Source of the DNA: Lachnospiraceae bacterium UBA3638
Lineage (GTDB): Bacteria; Bacillota; Clostridia; Lachnospirales; Lachnospiraceae
Direction: 5' to 3'
Assembly (NCBI GenBank): GCA_002373595.1
Contig: DFKT01000023.1
Coordinates: 1 to 10,578 of the forward strand
DNA: 10,578 nucleotides
The notes under the pieces are model-generated. The model had not been told where the DNA came from. It saw only the letters and a list, made by a program, of their open reading frames with translations, and did no database searches. Below are positions 1 to 6,211 of this stretch, piece by piece. Both the position numbers and the translations under genes were made by a program. The stretch's first letter is position 1, and each line of letters starts with the position of its first letter.

Positions 1-146
1 GCACGATAAAGGAGCTTATCCTTTCCGAGGATGTGCTCCTGTCCAACGACCTCATCTATAGTGCGGGGTCTCATTCTCGCGGCCAGGGGTGATTCCTTTT
101 CCCTCTTCTCCTGCGAGGCATATTCAAAAAGGTTTAACTGATCCAT
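1..146 (-). CDS. rarA: RarA/MgsA AAA+ ATPase, N-terminal fragment (cut by window edge)
   Basis: Reading the minus strand from the ATG at 146-144 gives 48 complete codons with no stop before the window edge. The start of the protein has the RarA hallmark: PLAARMRPRTIDEVVGQEHI at residues 20-39, then LGKDKLLYRA. RarA (MgsA, Mgs1/WRNIP1 family) is a clamp-loader-like AAA+ ATPase that acts at stalled replication forks. In family members this segment precedes the Walker A motif, which would lie just outside the window. The start ATG shares one base with the stop of the upstream Mur ligase gene (TGATG, 148-144). There is no clear Shine-Dalgarno sequence, so translation is probably coupled to the ligase. 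What is seen is only the N-terminal fragment; the gene is probably whole beyond the edge. The identity rests on recognising a conserved motif. Confidence 0.85.
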   Translation of the reverse strand, partial: MDQLNLFEYASQEKREKESPLAARMRPRTIDEVVGQEHILGKDKLLYR

Positions 147-1462
147 CAGGACTGAGTATCCCTTCTTACCAGCTGTGCAAATACATCTCCGCGCTCTTCG
201 AAATTCTTGAAGTCGCCGTACGAAGCGGCTGCGGGCGAGAGCACTGCGCCCATTCCTTTGGGTGTTACGCGTCTGGCAGCTTCGACTGCCTGTCTTAAGT
301 CTATGGTCGGATAGACATTGGGAAGTGCTCCCTCGTCTCTAATCTCCTCGTAGATCCTGCGTCCGGTAGCATACATGAGGACGAAGTTAAGATCCTGTCT
401 CGATCTCATGAAGTTCTCAAGTACGGCATAGGATATACCTCTGTCCATACCTCCGACGATGAGAGTCTTCGCGCCGGGTATGCTTCCTGCTGCGGACATG
501 GTAGCTTCGGGTATCGTGGAAATCGAATCATCATACCAGAATATGCCGTTATGCTCTCCGAGGGGCTGCATGCGGTGCGGCAGAGCATCGAAACTCTCCA
601 TCTCCTTGACGACCTTCTCAGGATCGCATCCGTAATTCTCCGTAGCTATCTTATAAACGAAATATGCATTGTATCTGTTGTGTACACCATAGAGCCTGAG
701 CTGCATGTCCTTGAAAGGACCTCCGGCTTTCTCCATATCCTCGTGTGTGAGGATCTGCTTATTCGAAACGCTCTCTATAGCGGGAACATTCTCTCCCACA
801 TAGGCATAGTCATCTTCCGACTGGCATGTGATGATATGGCTCTTCGCGCGGAAATAATTCTCCACGGTCCCGTAGTAGTCGAGATGCTCTTCGTAGAGAT
901 TTAAAAATACCGCTATATGGGGTGACCACTTGGAGAAATTAAGCTGATGACAGCTCATCTCGAATACGACTATGCTGTTCTCCTGATCCTGCTTGCTAAG
1001 CTCAGCATACGAATCCAGACAGGGGATGCCTATATTTCCTACCAGGTATACATTCTTGTCCGTGCACTTCCGAAGGACATGTGCGAGCATGGAAGCCGTG
1101 GTACTCTTACCCTTGGTACCCGTGACTCCTATGCAGCACCCGCTAAACTCCGAGAGGAACATCTCCGTCTGCGATGTGAGCTTCGCCGTGACGCGGTCAT
1201 ATCTGGCCATATTCTCGGCGAACTTTTTCTCCTCATACTCGGAGGGCCGGCCGGGTATCATCTCCGGTGCACGCCATGCTATACCGGGGCTCTTGACTAT
1301 GATGTCATACGGGGTATCATCAAGCTCCGCCGGAGTGCCCTGAAACAGGTCGATCCAGGCAGGTTTGCAGAAAGCGCGAAGGAAGCTTTCGGTAGACTGT
1401 CCCTCACGTCCGTATCCCCATATGAGAACCTTTTTGTTCTTTACTGTTTCCTTGATAGACAT
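146..1462 (-). CDS. murD2: Mur ligase of the MurD2 type: probable UDP-MurNAc-L-alanine--L-glutamate ligase
   Basis: This is a 438-residue cytoplasmic ATP-dependent Mur ligase with the MurD architecture. It has an N-terminal Rossmann-like domain (VLIWGYGREG at 12-21) and a P-loop GTKGKSTT at 115-122. EMSCHQL at 168-174 stands where MurD has ELSSFQL. NLYEEHLDYYGTVENYFRAK at 188-207 ends in the Lys expected to be carbamylated, and GVHNRYNA lies at 259-266. The C-terminal domain has SPAAASYGDFKNFEERGD at 409-426. Canonical MurD has NDSKATN; here the segment is DDSISTIP (311-318), so the conserved Lys becomes Ile. The GGDGK motif is GGMDRG (337-342), so the Lys that contacts D-Glu in E. coli MurD aligns with Arg341. 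These differences, with murL about 1.8 kb away, favour MurD2, which adds L-Glu rather than D-Glu to UDP-MurNAc-L-Ala. An atypical D-Glu-using MurD remains possible. An in-frame stop shortly upstream fixes the ATG, although no good Shine-Dalgarno precedes it. Confidence 0.75.
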   Translation of the reverse strand: MSIKETVKNKKVLIWGYGREGQSTESFLRAFCKPAWIDLFQGTPAELDDTPYDIIVKSPGIAWRAPEMIPGRPSEYEEKKFAENMARYDRVTAKLTSQTEMFLSEFSGCCIGVTGTKGKSTTASMLAHVLRKCTDKNVYLVGNIGIPCLDSYAELSKQDQENSIVVFEMSCHQLNFSKWSPHIAVFLNLYEEHLDYYGTVENYFRAKSHIITCQSEDDYAYVGENVPAIESVSNKQILTHEDMEKAGGPFKDMQLRLYGVHNRYNAYFVYKIATENYGCDPEKVVKEMESFDALPHRMQPLGEHNGIFWYDDSISTIPEATMSAAGSIPGAKTLIVGGMDRGISYAVLENFMRSRQDLNFVLMYATGRRIYEEIRDEGALPNVYPTIDLRQAVEAARRVTPKGMGAVLSPAAASYGDFKNFEERGDVFAQLVRRDTQS

Positions 1463-1471
1463 AGCATGATC

Positions 1472-1500
1472 ATTTTAGCATTTTTTCCATAAAAATGAAA
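1472..1500 (-). promoter_or_regulatory. Possible extended -10 promoter of murD2, close to a leaderless start
   Basis: On the minus strand TGCTAAAAT (1480-1472) matches an extended -10 element, TGnTATAAT. A poor -35 (TTTCAT at 1500-1495, 17-base spacer) lies upstream. Only nine bases separate the -10 hexamer from the murD2 ATG, so transcription would begin within about 0-3 bases of the start codon. That agrees with the absence of a Shine-Dalgarno sequence, but the match is in an AT-rich stretch and could be chance. Confidence 0.35.
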
Positions 1501-1512
1501 GAAAAATCCTTT

Positions 1513-1541
1513 TTGCAAAGGGCGCACATATGTTGTACAAT
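1513..1541 (+). promoter_or_regulatory. Sigma-A-type promoter for the amidase pair
   Basis: TTGCAA at 1513-1518 and TACAAT at 1536-1541 are separated by exactly 17 bases. They match the -35 and -10 consensus at four and five of six positions. Transcription would start near 1548, leaving a leader of about 45 bases before the amidase ATG at 1593. No riboswitch or obvious operator is visible in the leader. Divergent murD2 lies on the other side of the same 130-base gap. Confidence 0.6.
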
Positions 1542-1592
1542 ACCTACTAACCGTTGTTTGCTTTATTTCATTTGTTTCATAAGGGGTACACA

Positions 1593-2576
1593 ATGAAAAA
1601 ACTGAGCATATCAATCTGTTTAATTCTGATCGCACTCTCTGCGGTCCTCTTTAGACCGATAAATGCAAAGGCCACAGGATCCGACTTTTCCGCTATATTC
1701 GATGCGGATTATTATCTCACGAGATATCCGGACATCGCTGCTGCAAGCGGAGGAAATAAGGATGTCGCAAGAGTGCATTTCTTAAATGCCGGAATGCGCG
1801 AGGGCAGACAGGGGTGCGCATCTTTTGATGTCAGATATTACAAGGCAGCCAATCCCGATCTCCGGGCAATATTCGGAGAAAACCTCGAGAGCTACTATCT
1901 GCACTATATGACCTTCGGAAAGAATGAAGGTCGCGCAGGATCATCGGGCGACGGATCGTATCCCGTACTCACCGCTTCATCCAATCAGATTCAAGTATCA
2001 GTGCCTTCCGACGGAACCGGTTTTCTCGCAGGCAGAACAGTCATCCTCGATCCCGGACACGGCGGCGCCGATCCCGGATGCATCAGAAACGGCGTATTCG
2101 AGAAGAATATCAACTATCCTGTAGCGCTTAAAGTAAAGGCTCTCCTCGAAGCTAACGGCGCAACAGTCATAATGACCAGATCCGACGATTCTTTCGTATC
2201 ACTCGAGTCGAGATGGACTCTTGCCAACGCTCATCCCGAAGCGATATTTGTCAGCATACATGTAAATGCGATCTCGGGATATCCCGGCATCAGTGGCATG
2301 AACGCATACTGCGACAGCAGGAACAATCCATACAGCAACGCCCTTCGCTTATCGCTTCTTAACGGCGCTACAGCTTCGACAGGCGCCGGGAACAGGGGCG
2401 GAGATCCCAATGCGACCATCAAAGTCGTGCATTATTCATATATCCCCGCTGCTCTGATAGAGATCGGATTCCTCTCCTCCACTCAGGAATTCACTCTCCT
2501 CATCACAGACGATTATCAGAATAAAGTTGCCGCAGGTATCACTGCCGGCATCACGGATTTCTATAACAATTACTAA
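1593..2576 (+). CDS. Secreted N-acetylmuramoyl-L-alanine amidase (Amidase_3) with two N-terminal repeats
   Basis: This 327-residue exported zinc amidase should cleave the MurNAc-L-Ala bond of peptidoglycan. The start at 1593 is chosen because AAGGGG (1581-1586) sits six bases upstream and the protein then opens with a classic signal peptide. That peptide has a basic MKK, a hydrophobic core to about residue 20, and likely cleavage after AKA at 25-27. Two related repeats follow, at residues 36-74 and 78-116, each of the form FD-x-x-YY...PD...G-x-x-EGR. A Ser/Gly-rich linker then leads to the Amidase_3 domain (about 148-325). Zinc ligands are expected at His156 (DPGHGG), Glu170 (FEKNIN) and His223 (SIHVNA), with catalytic Glu290 (ALIEIGF), so the enzyme looks intact. 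The N-terminal repeats probably bind the wall or another surface partner; this is inference. The gene is followed 15 bases later by a membrane protein gene in the same direction. Confidence 0.88.
   Translation: MKKLSISICLILIALSAVLFRPINAKATGSDFSAIFDADYYLTRYPDIAAASGGNKDVARVHFLNAGMREGRQGCASFDVRYYKAANPDLRAIFGENLESYYLHYMTFGKNEGRAGSSGDGSYPVLTASSNQIQVSVPSDGTGFLAGRTVILDPGHGGADPGCIRNGVFEKNINYPVALKVKALLEANGATVIMTRSDDSFVSLESRWTLANAHPEAIFVSIHVNAISGYPGISGMNAYCDSRNNPYSNALRLSLLNGATASTGAGNRGGDPNATIKVVHYSYIPAALIEIGFLSSTQEFTLLITDDYQNKVAAGITAGITDFYNNY
1698..1940 (+). repeat. Two tandem protein-level repeats (FD..YY...PD...GxxEGR) in the amidase
   Basis: Residues 36-74 (1698-1814) and 78-116 (1824-1940) of the amidase align as two copies of a roughly 39-residue unit. 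Each has FDxxYY or FDxRYY, then YPDI or NPDL, then a histidine-containing helix, then GMREGR or GKNEGR. The similarity is at protein level and the DNA copies have diverged. Such units occur at the N-terminus of clostridial cell-surface hydrolases; their ligand is not known to me. Confidence 0.65.
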
Positions 2577-2591
2577 TACCCGGAGAAAGAA

Positions 2592-3233
2592 ATGAACAGG
2601 ATATTCAGCGCAGAAACCGCTTCGTCTGCCATCAGGCTTTTCCCCGCTCTGATCATCGAAGCTGTGCTGCTTAAGTTGTGGCTATCGGATGTATTTTTCA
2701 AACTAAGCATAAAGGTGGACGAGGATGAGCATGTAGTAAACATCCCTCCCATCCCCGAGGATATAAGAGAAAAAATGACCGCCGAGAGGCCGGGATCGCA
2801 TGAATGCCCGGATTTCGAGAAGTTTGTCCGGCTCCTCTCATCCTTTAAGTGGGCTCTTCTTTTCTGCATACCCACCGCTCTTCTCTTTTTCCTGGATGCA
2901 ACGCAGGATATACCGGGACTCGTCTGTCTCTTTGTTTTCGCGGCGCTGATACTTATATCCTGCACGATGACACTCGCAGAATACTCCCGCATAAGCAGGA
3001 AAAAAGTGATGGTACTCGATGCGGTGCATTACAATTCATTCTCAAAAGAAGGCGCAGTAAAGAACGCAGATTATGTCATAATCTTTAATCCTGTGACTTA
3101 TTCTTTTACTCCCGGTCTCGTGGAAAAAAAGTCCTTCGTGCCCTCGGGCAAGGATTTCTCACCCTGTAAGGTACTCGGATATGAAGATGGCGGAAGGATC
3201 CGCATCATCGGATGGTTTAAGAAAAACTCTTAA
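2592..3233 (+). CDS. Unrecognised 213-residue membrane protein downstream of the amidase
   Basis: I do not recognise this family. A clear ribosome binding site (CGGAGAAAG, 2581-2589) stands just before the ATG, and the amidase stop is only 15 bases upstream, so the two genes are very probably co-transcribed. The hydrophobicity pattern suggests three membrane segments: about 16-37, 86-101 and 108-128. Between the first and second is a charged, Pro-rich loop (KVDEDEHVVNIPPIPEDIRE at 41-60). The last 80 residues are soluble, basic and rich in beta-type residues (YVIIFNPVTYSF at 161-172, GGRIRIIGWFKK at 200-211). There is no signal peptidase site or known catalytic motif. The context allows a role in export, localisation or control of the amidase, but that is only guilt by association. 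The 3' end overlaps murL by 17 bases in convergent orientation. Confidence 0.75.
   Translation: MNRIFSAETASSAIRLFPALIIEAVLLKLWLSDVFFKLSIKVDEDEHVVNIPPIPEDIREKMTAERPGSHECPDFEKFVRLLSSFKWALLFCIPTALLFFLDATQDIPGLVCLFVFAALILISCTMTLAEYSRISRKKVMVLDAVHYNSFSKEGAVKNADYVIIFNPVTYSFTPGLVEKKSFVPSGKDFSPCKVLGYEDGGRIRIIGWFKKNS
3217..3233. other. Convergent gene overlap whose inverted repeat contains both stop codons
   Basis: The 17 bases shared by the plus-strand membrane protein gene and minus-strand murL read TTAAGA, a five-base loop, then TCTTAA. This is a perfect 6-base inverted repeat. The outer triplets are the TAA stop codons of the two genes, one on each strand. The stem is AT-rich and lacks a usable T-tract, so it is unlikely to be a strong terminator by itself. 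Confidence 0.7.
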
Positions 3234-4689
3234 GAAAAGAATCCAGACCTTCTCTTACTCTGTCAATTATCTCATCCGGAACCCCGTTCTCATCGTTCCA
3301 GCTGTGTAAAATACAATTAAGAGCAGAGCTTTCTGTTTGGTTTACATAATCTATGTATCTTTCGGTGAGTAAACTCTTCCCGCCGTGCGAAACATAATAT
3401 GAAAGTGATGCCTGAACCTCCGATCTCGTTCCGACACACTCGAATGGTTTATTCTCGTCTATTCCGGTAAGTTCACGGAAATCCTTATCTAATGACTCTT
3501 TGTCAAGCAGCTTCTCTCCGAAGATATTCAGTATTTCTGCGTCATTCAGGAAGGGCAAGAGTATTATATTGACAAAAAGACACTTAGGGCAATCGCAGCA
3601 CCATATGCCCTCTTTGCTGCCCCTGTTGCAGCTCCTGAAAGCCTTGTGATATGCGGTATATCCGGAGAAAAGGGCTGCGATCTGGATCTCGGCAAGGGGT
3701 CTTAAGAAACTGAAGTAGTGAATATCGGAATCGGTGAGATCCGAGATATACTCCCGGAAGTCCCTCTCGAATTCAAAGCTCTTGGAGTATTGATGGTTTA
3801 CATAAGATCCTTTGACTGTGGTCTCATTTGCGCTGTTTTCGTTGGAGAGAGCGATGTATTTCCTGCCGGAAAGATAAGCCGAAATAACGGCCGAAAATGC
3901 GAGTACGGCGGAGAACGGAATGTGTCCGTTCAGGTATCCAAGCGAATTGAGTTCTATGATCTGCTTATCGAGGATCCTCTTCGCAGTATATGCGCCCGAC
4001 TTGTGATCACATACATCTATGACATTTCTCGTGGTCTCATTGCCGTTTACGACATAGGTGACGATATCCTCTCCTTTAAGGAGCTCGAGACTCACGACGG
4101 AGTCCTTACCGCCGCCTACGGGTACGAGGAAGCCTTGGTACGAGCGAGGATCGTGGAGGGGTAAGTTGCAATCCCCGGCCATTCCGTTCGCGCTGTGCGA
4201 GTCCGCATGGCCGTCGGCCGCATTCTCATCTCCCGCCGTCCCATCTGCAAATGTCAGGAGTTCATCCTCCGTCACATCATCTATTCCGTTCAGATACAGG
4301 AATTCTCCGAGTCCGTCATGGAAGAGATGCTTCCAGAATTTAAGCTGCTTATCAGTGAATTTTCCCGCTTTTATTTCGAATTCTTCGGGGCATGCGGTCT
4401 TGTAATAGCTGATCGCTTCCACCATACCGAGAGACAGGATGAGCCTGCGGAGAATAGGATCGCTGTCCGCATTATCCCCTCTTCCCCAGAGCACTGCTTC
4501 ATCTTCGCCGGGCTTTTTGCCATATACATGAGAATAGGGGAACTCCCACTTGGATACGAACTTCCGGAGTCCCTCTATCTCAAATCTGTATGACACATAG
4601 AGCACACCCTTCTCGGTATGTACGTCACATCCTTCGTAGATGAATCTCTTATGCTTTTTCCTTAATTCTTCAAATACATTTTTTGACAT
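3217..4689 (-). CDS. murL: MurL: UDP-MurNAc-L-Ala-L-glutamate epimerase (PP-loop ATP-dependent enzyme)
   Basis: This 490-residue cytoplasmic protein matches the MurL family as I know it. MurL inverts the terminal L-Glu of UDP-MurNAc-L-Ala-L-Glu to D-Glu, consuming ATP to AMP and PPi. An N-terminal domain (about 1-145) has FFHDGLGE-like features around 122-130 (LFHDGLGEF). An Asp/Ala/Gly-rich insert lies at 148-176. A PP-loop PVGGGKDS follows at 190-197, which is the nucleotide pyrophosphatase signature. Then come ALSNENSANE at 280-289, SFLRPLAE at 327-334 and a cysteine cluster: Cys354, Cys364, Cys365, Cys367 and Cys370 (WCCDCPKC). The PP-loop fits carboxylate activation by adenylylation. The ATG is preceded by purine-rich AGAAGAGAAGAA, 31 bases after the upstream membrane protein gene, suggesting it ends the clpB-side operon. 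The alternative is another PP-loop ATPase (7-cyano-7-deazaguanine or tRNA-modification type), but the SNENSANE block and nearby murD2 favour MurL. Confidence 0.8.
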   Translation of the reverse strand: MSKNVFEELRKKHKRFIYEGCDVHTEKGVLYVSYRFEIEGLRKFVSKWEFPYSHVYGKKPGEDEAVLWGRGDNADSDPILRRLILSLGMVEAISYYKTACPEEFEIKAGKFTDKQLKFWKHLFHDGLGEFLYLNGIDDVTEDELLTFADGTAGDENAADGHADSHSANGMAGDCNLPLHDPRSYQGFLVPVGGGKDSVVSLELLKGEDIVTYVVNGNETTRNVIDVCDHKSGAYTAKRILDKQIIELNSLGYLNGHIPFSAVLAFSAVISAYLSGRKYIALSNENSANETTVKGSYVNHQYSKSFEFERDFREYISDLTDSDIHYFSFLRPLAEIQIAALFSGYTAYHKAFRSCNRGSKEGIWCCDCPKCLFVNIILLPFLNDAEILNIFGEKLLDKESLDKDFRELTGIDENKPFECVGTRSEVQASLSYYVSHGGKSLLTERYIDYVNQTESSALNCILHSWNDENGVPDEIIDRVREGLDSFLKSFS

Positions 4690-4720
4690 ATTCTTCTCTT
4701 CTATCTACTTAAAATAGTCT

Positions 4721-6211
4721 TTACTCTGATAAAATTACCTGTTCCTTATCATAATACTCGGCGCAAGCTTTATTAAACCAATTATCAGGATCAGTACTGA
4801 AATCGGCATAATATACCATTTCCGTATACTGATCCAGCGCGTCAAAAGTCACGATAGAAACATTTTTATCATTTAAGACAGTAAGCCTGTCTTTCCATTG
4901 TTTGCCATAGTCCTGCGCATATCCCTTTGCAAGCCATACTCCTGCTCTATAGCTCGAACTATGTTTTAGATCACGGATCCCAAAAACACAAAATGCGGCT
5001 AAAACAAAGACTACAAATATATACATTTTACTCTTTATCAGAAATCCCAAAAAACGGTCATTTCCCTCACCGGTTCCTTTTTTTGCCACATAATACCCAC
5101 ACCAATAAATCACATTAAGCAAGATGATCGTAATGAAATTATAAAAGTAAATATCCGCCATCCTTCCACCACGTATGCCACCTTCAATGTAGAAATTTGA
5201 AACAACCTCGGAAGCATATATCAAAAATGATACCACCGAAAACACTCCCGGCAGTCTAAAATACTTCTTCAGATTACCATTTCTGTCTATACATGCTATG
5301 ACCATAGGAATGACAGCGATCACAAGAAATAATAGTTTTAAATCCGTAAAAATCAAAACAGCCTTGGCAGAGTGTACGATTGAATCAACAATGGCCTCCA
5401 AAGGTCCTATTTTGACCTCCCCGTATTCGCCTGTTAGTCTTGCCGCGTTACGTCCCCCATATATACTTAGAAAAACACAAAACAAAAAAACAAACGTAAC
5501 AGGCAATGTCTTTACAAGTTTTTTTCTATCTGTAAGAGCCAAAACAAATGTAAACAAAAGCAGGAAACTAACACCTATGAGAGAGGTTCCAAAATTATTG
5601 CCACCAATAAGGATTGCTAACAACACACAAACAAAGTATCTCAAAGCGGCAGTTACTCTATTCTTGCTATCCGAATTGATCACGTTAAAAAGTAAAACAA
5701 GAAAAATCAGAAATAACGAGTTTATAACTGTATAATTTACTGCGCCAACATACCAGAAAAAGCTTTCCGTCGGATACGGGACGCAAAGTATCTTGATCAT
5801 AACGAATCCGGATACAGTGATCAATGTATAAATCTTATTCTTCAATATTGAATTAAAGAATATGTAATCACACAACACAATGGCGCACAGAACAAAAAAA
5901 GGAACTATGTGGTATAGTTTCTCACTCCCCCACGCTGATGGGACGATACAGCCGAAAAACGCCGCCGAGAAACGTGACTCTCCAAGAATATAATATTCCT
6001 TTACCCCGCTGAATATTGCTTTAAAGCATCCGACAATCCCGGATTTCTGAGCAACCGCCCGGTGAAGAAACAATCCCAGTGTCCAATCATCCGCTGTGGG
6101 ATAATCATAAAATCCCAGGATCATAAGAGGGATCAACACTATTACTAAAGCAAATATACAACCTAGCGCTATTGCTTTAAGTTTTTTCTCTTCATTTTTC
6201 TCTGCAGGCAT
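4721..6211 (-). CDS. Polytopic membrane protein, DUF6056-like (GT-C type glycosyltransferase fold suspected)
   Basis: A 496-residue integral membrane protein with roughly ten or more hydrophobic segments (for example 13-34, 101-120, 127-143, 160-177, 190-204, 209-226, 236-250, 292-306, 355-374, 396-411). It ends in a soluble tail of about 85 residues. Residues 36-43 read DYPTADDW, and an acidic pair in the first external loop is typical of GT-C sugar transferases that use polyprenyl-linked donors. ESRF (78-81), FFWYVGAVNY (151-160) and GGRMADIYFY (348-357) also resemble DUF6056 proteins. The substrate is unknown; a surface polysaccharide or wall glycan is a guess. The ATG at 6211 forms TGATG with the upstream stop, with AGGAA (6225-6221) nine bases ahead. 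A TTG at 6214, one codon earlier, is also possible. The base composition is much more AT-rich than clpB or murL. Confidence 0.7.
   Translation of the reverse strand: MPAEKNEEKKLKAIALGCIFALVIVLIPLMILGFYDYPTADDWTLGLFLHRAVAQKSGIVGCFKAIFSGVKEYYILGESRFSAAFFGCIVPSAWGSEKLYHIVPFFVLCAIVLCDYIFFNSILKNKIYTLITVSGFVMIKILCVPYPTESFFWYVGAVNYTVINSLFLIFLVLLFNVINSDSKNRVTAALRYFVCVLLAILIGGNNFGTSLIGVSFLLLFTFVLALTDRKKLVKTLPVTFVFLFCVFLSIYGGRNAARLTGEYGEVKIGPLEAIVDSIVHSAKAVLIFTDLKLLFLVIAVIPMVIACIDRNGNLKKYFRLPGVFSVVSFLIYASEVVSNFYIEGGIRGGRMADIYFYNFITIILLNVIYWCGYYVAKKGTGEGNDRFLGFLIKSKMYIFVVFVLAAFCVFGIRDLKHSSSYRAGVWLAKGYAQDYGKQWKDRLTVLNDKNVSIVTFDALDQYTEMVYYADFSTDPDNWFNKACAEYYDKEQVILSE

Noticed and set aside
146..1462. Plain assignment as ordinary MurD (D-Glu-adding)
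   Set aside because: The usual Lys residues of NDSKATN and GGDGK are replaced, and a MurL-like gene lies nearby; kept only as the alternative in the annotation.
947..1492. A 181-codon open frame on the plus strand
   Set aside because: It is antisense to the conserved P-loop and core domain of the Mur ligase and resembles no protein.
1554..1592. A 13-codon N-terminal extension of the amidase
   Set aside because: The signal peptide starts cleanly at the ATG at 1593 with AAGGGG six bases upstream; the extension would spoil the basic n-region and has no ribosome binding site.
1441..1635. A 64-codon minus-strand frame across the divergent gap
   Set aside because: It overlaps the murD2 start out of frame and the amidase start, and spans the promoter region; no support as a gene.
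3198..3213. Hairpin ATCCG-6-CGGAT just before the convergent stops as a terminator
   Set aside because: The five-base stem is short, lies inside the coding sequence and has no adequate T-tract on either strand.
3217..4689. Assignment of the PP-loop protein as TilS, QueC or asparagine synthase
   Set aside because: The PP-loop is shared, but the N-terminal domain, the SNENSANE block, the C-terminal extension and the length of 490 residues do not fit these families.
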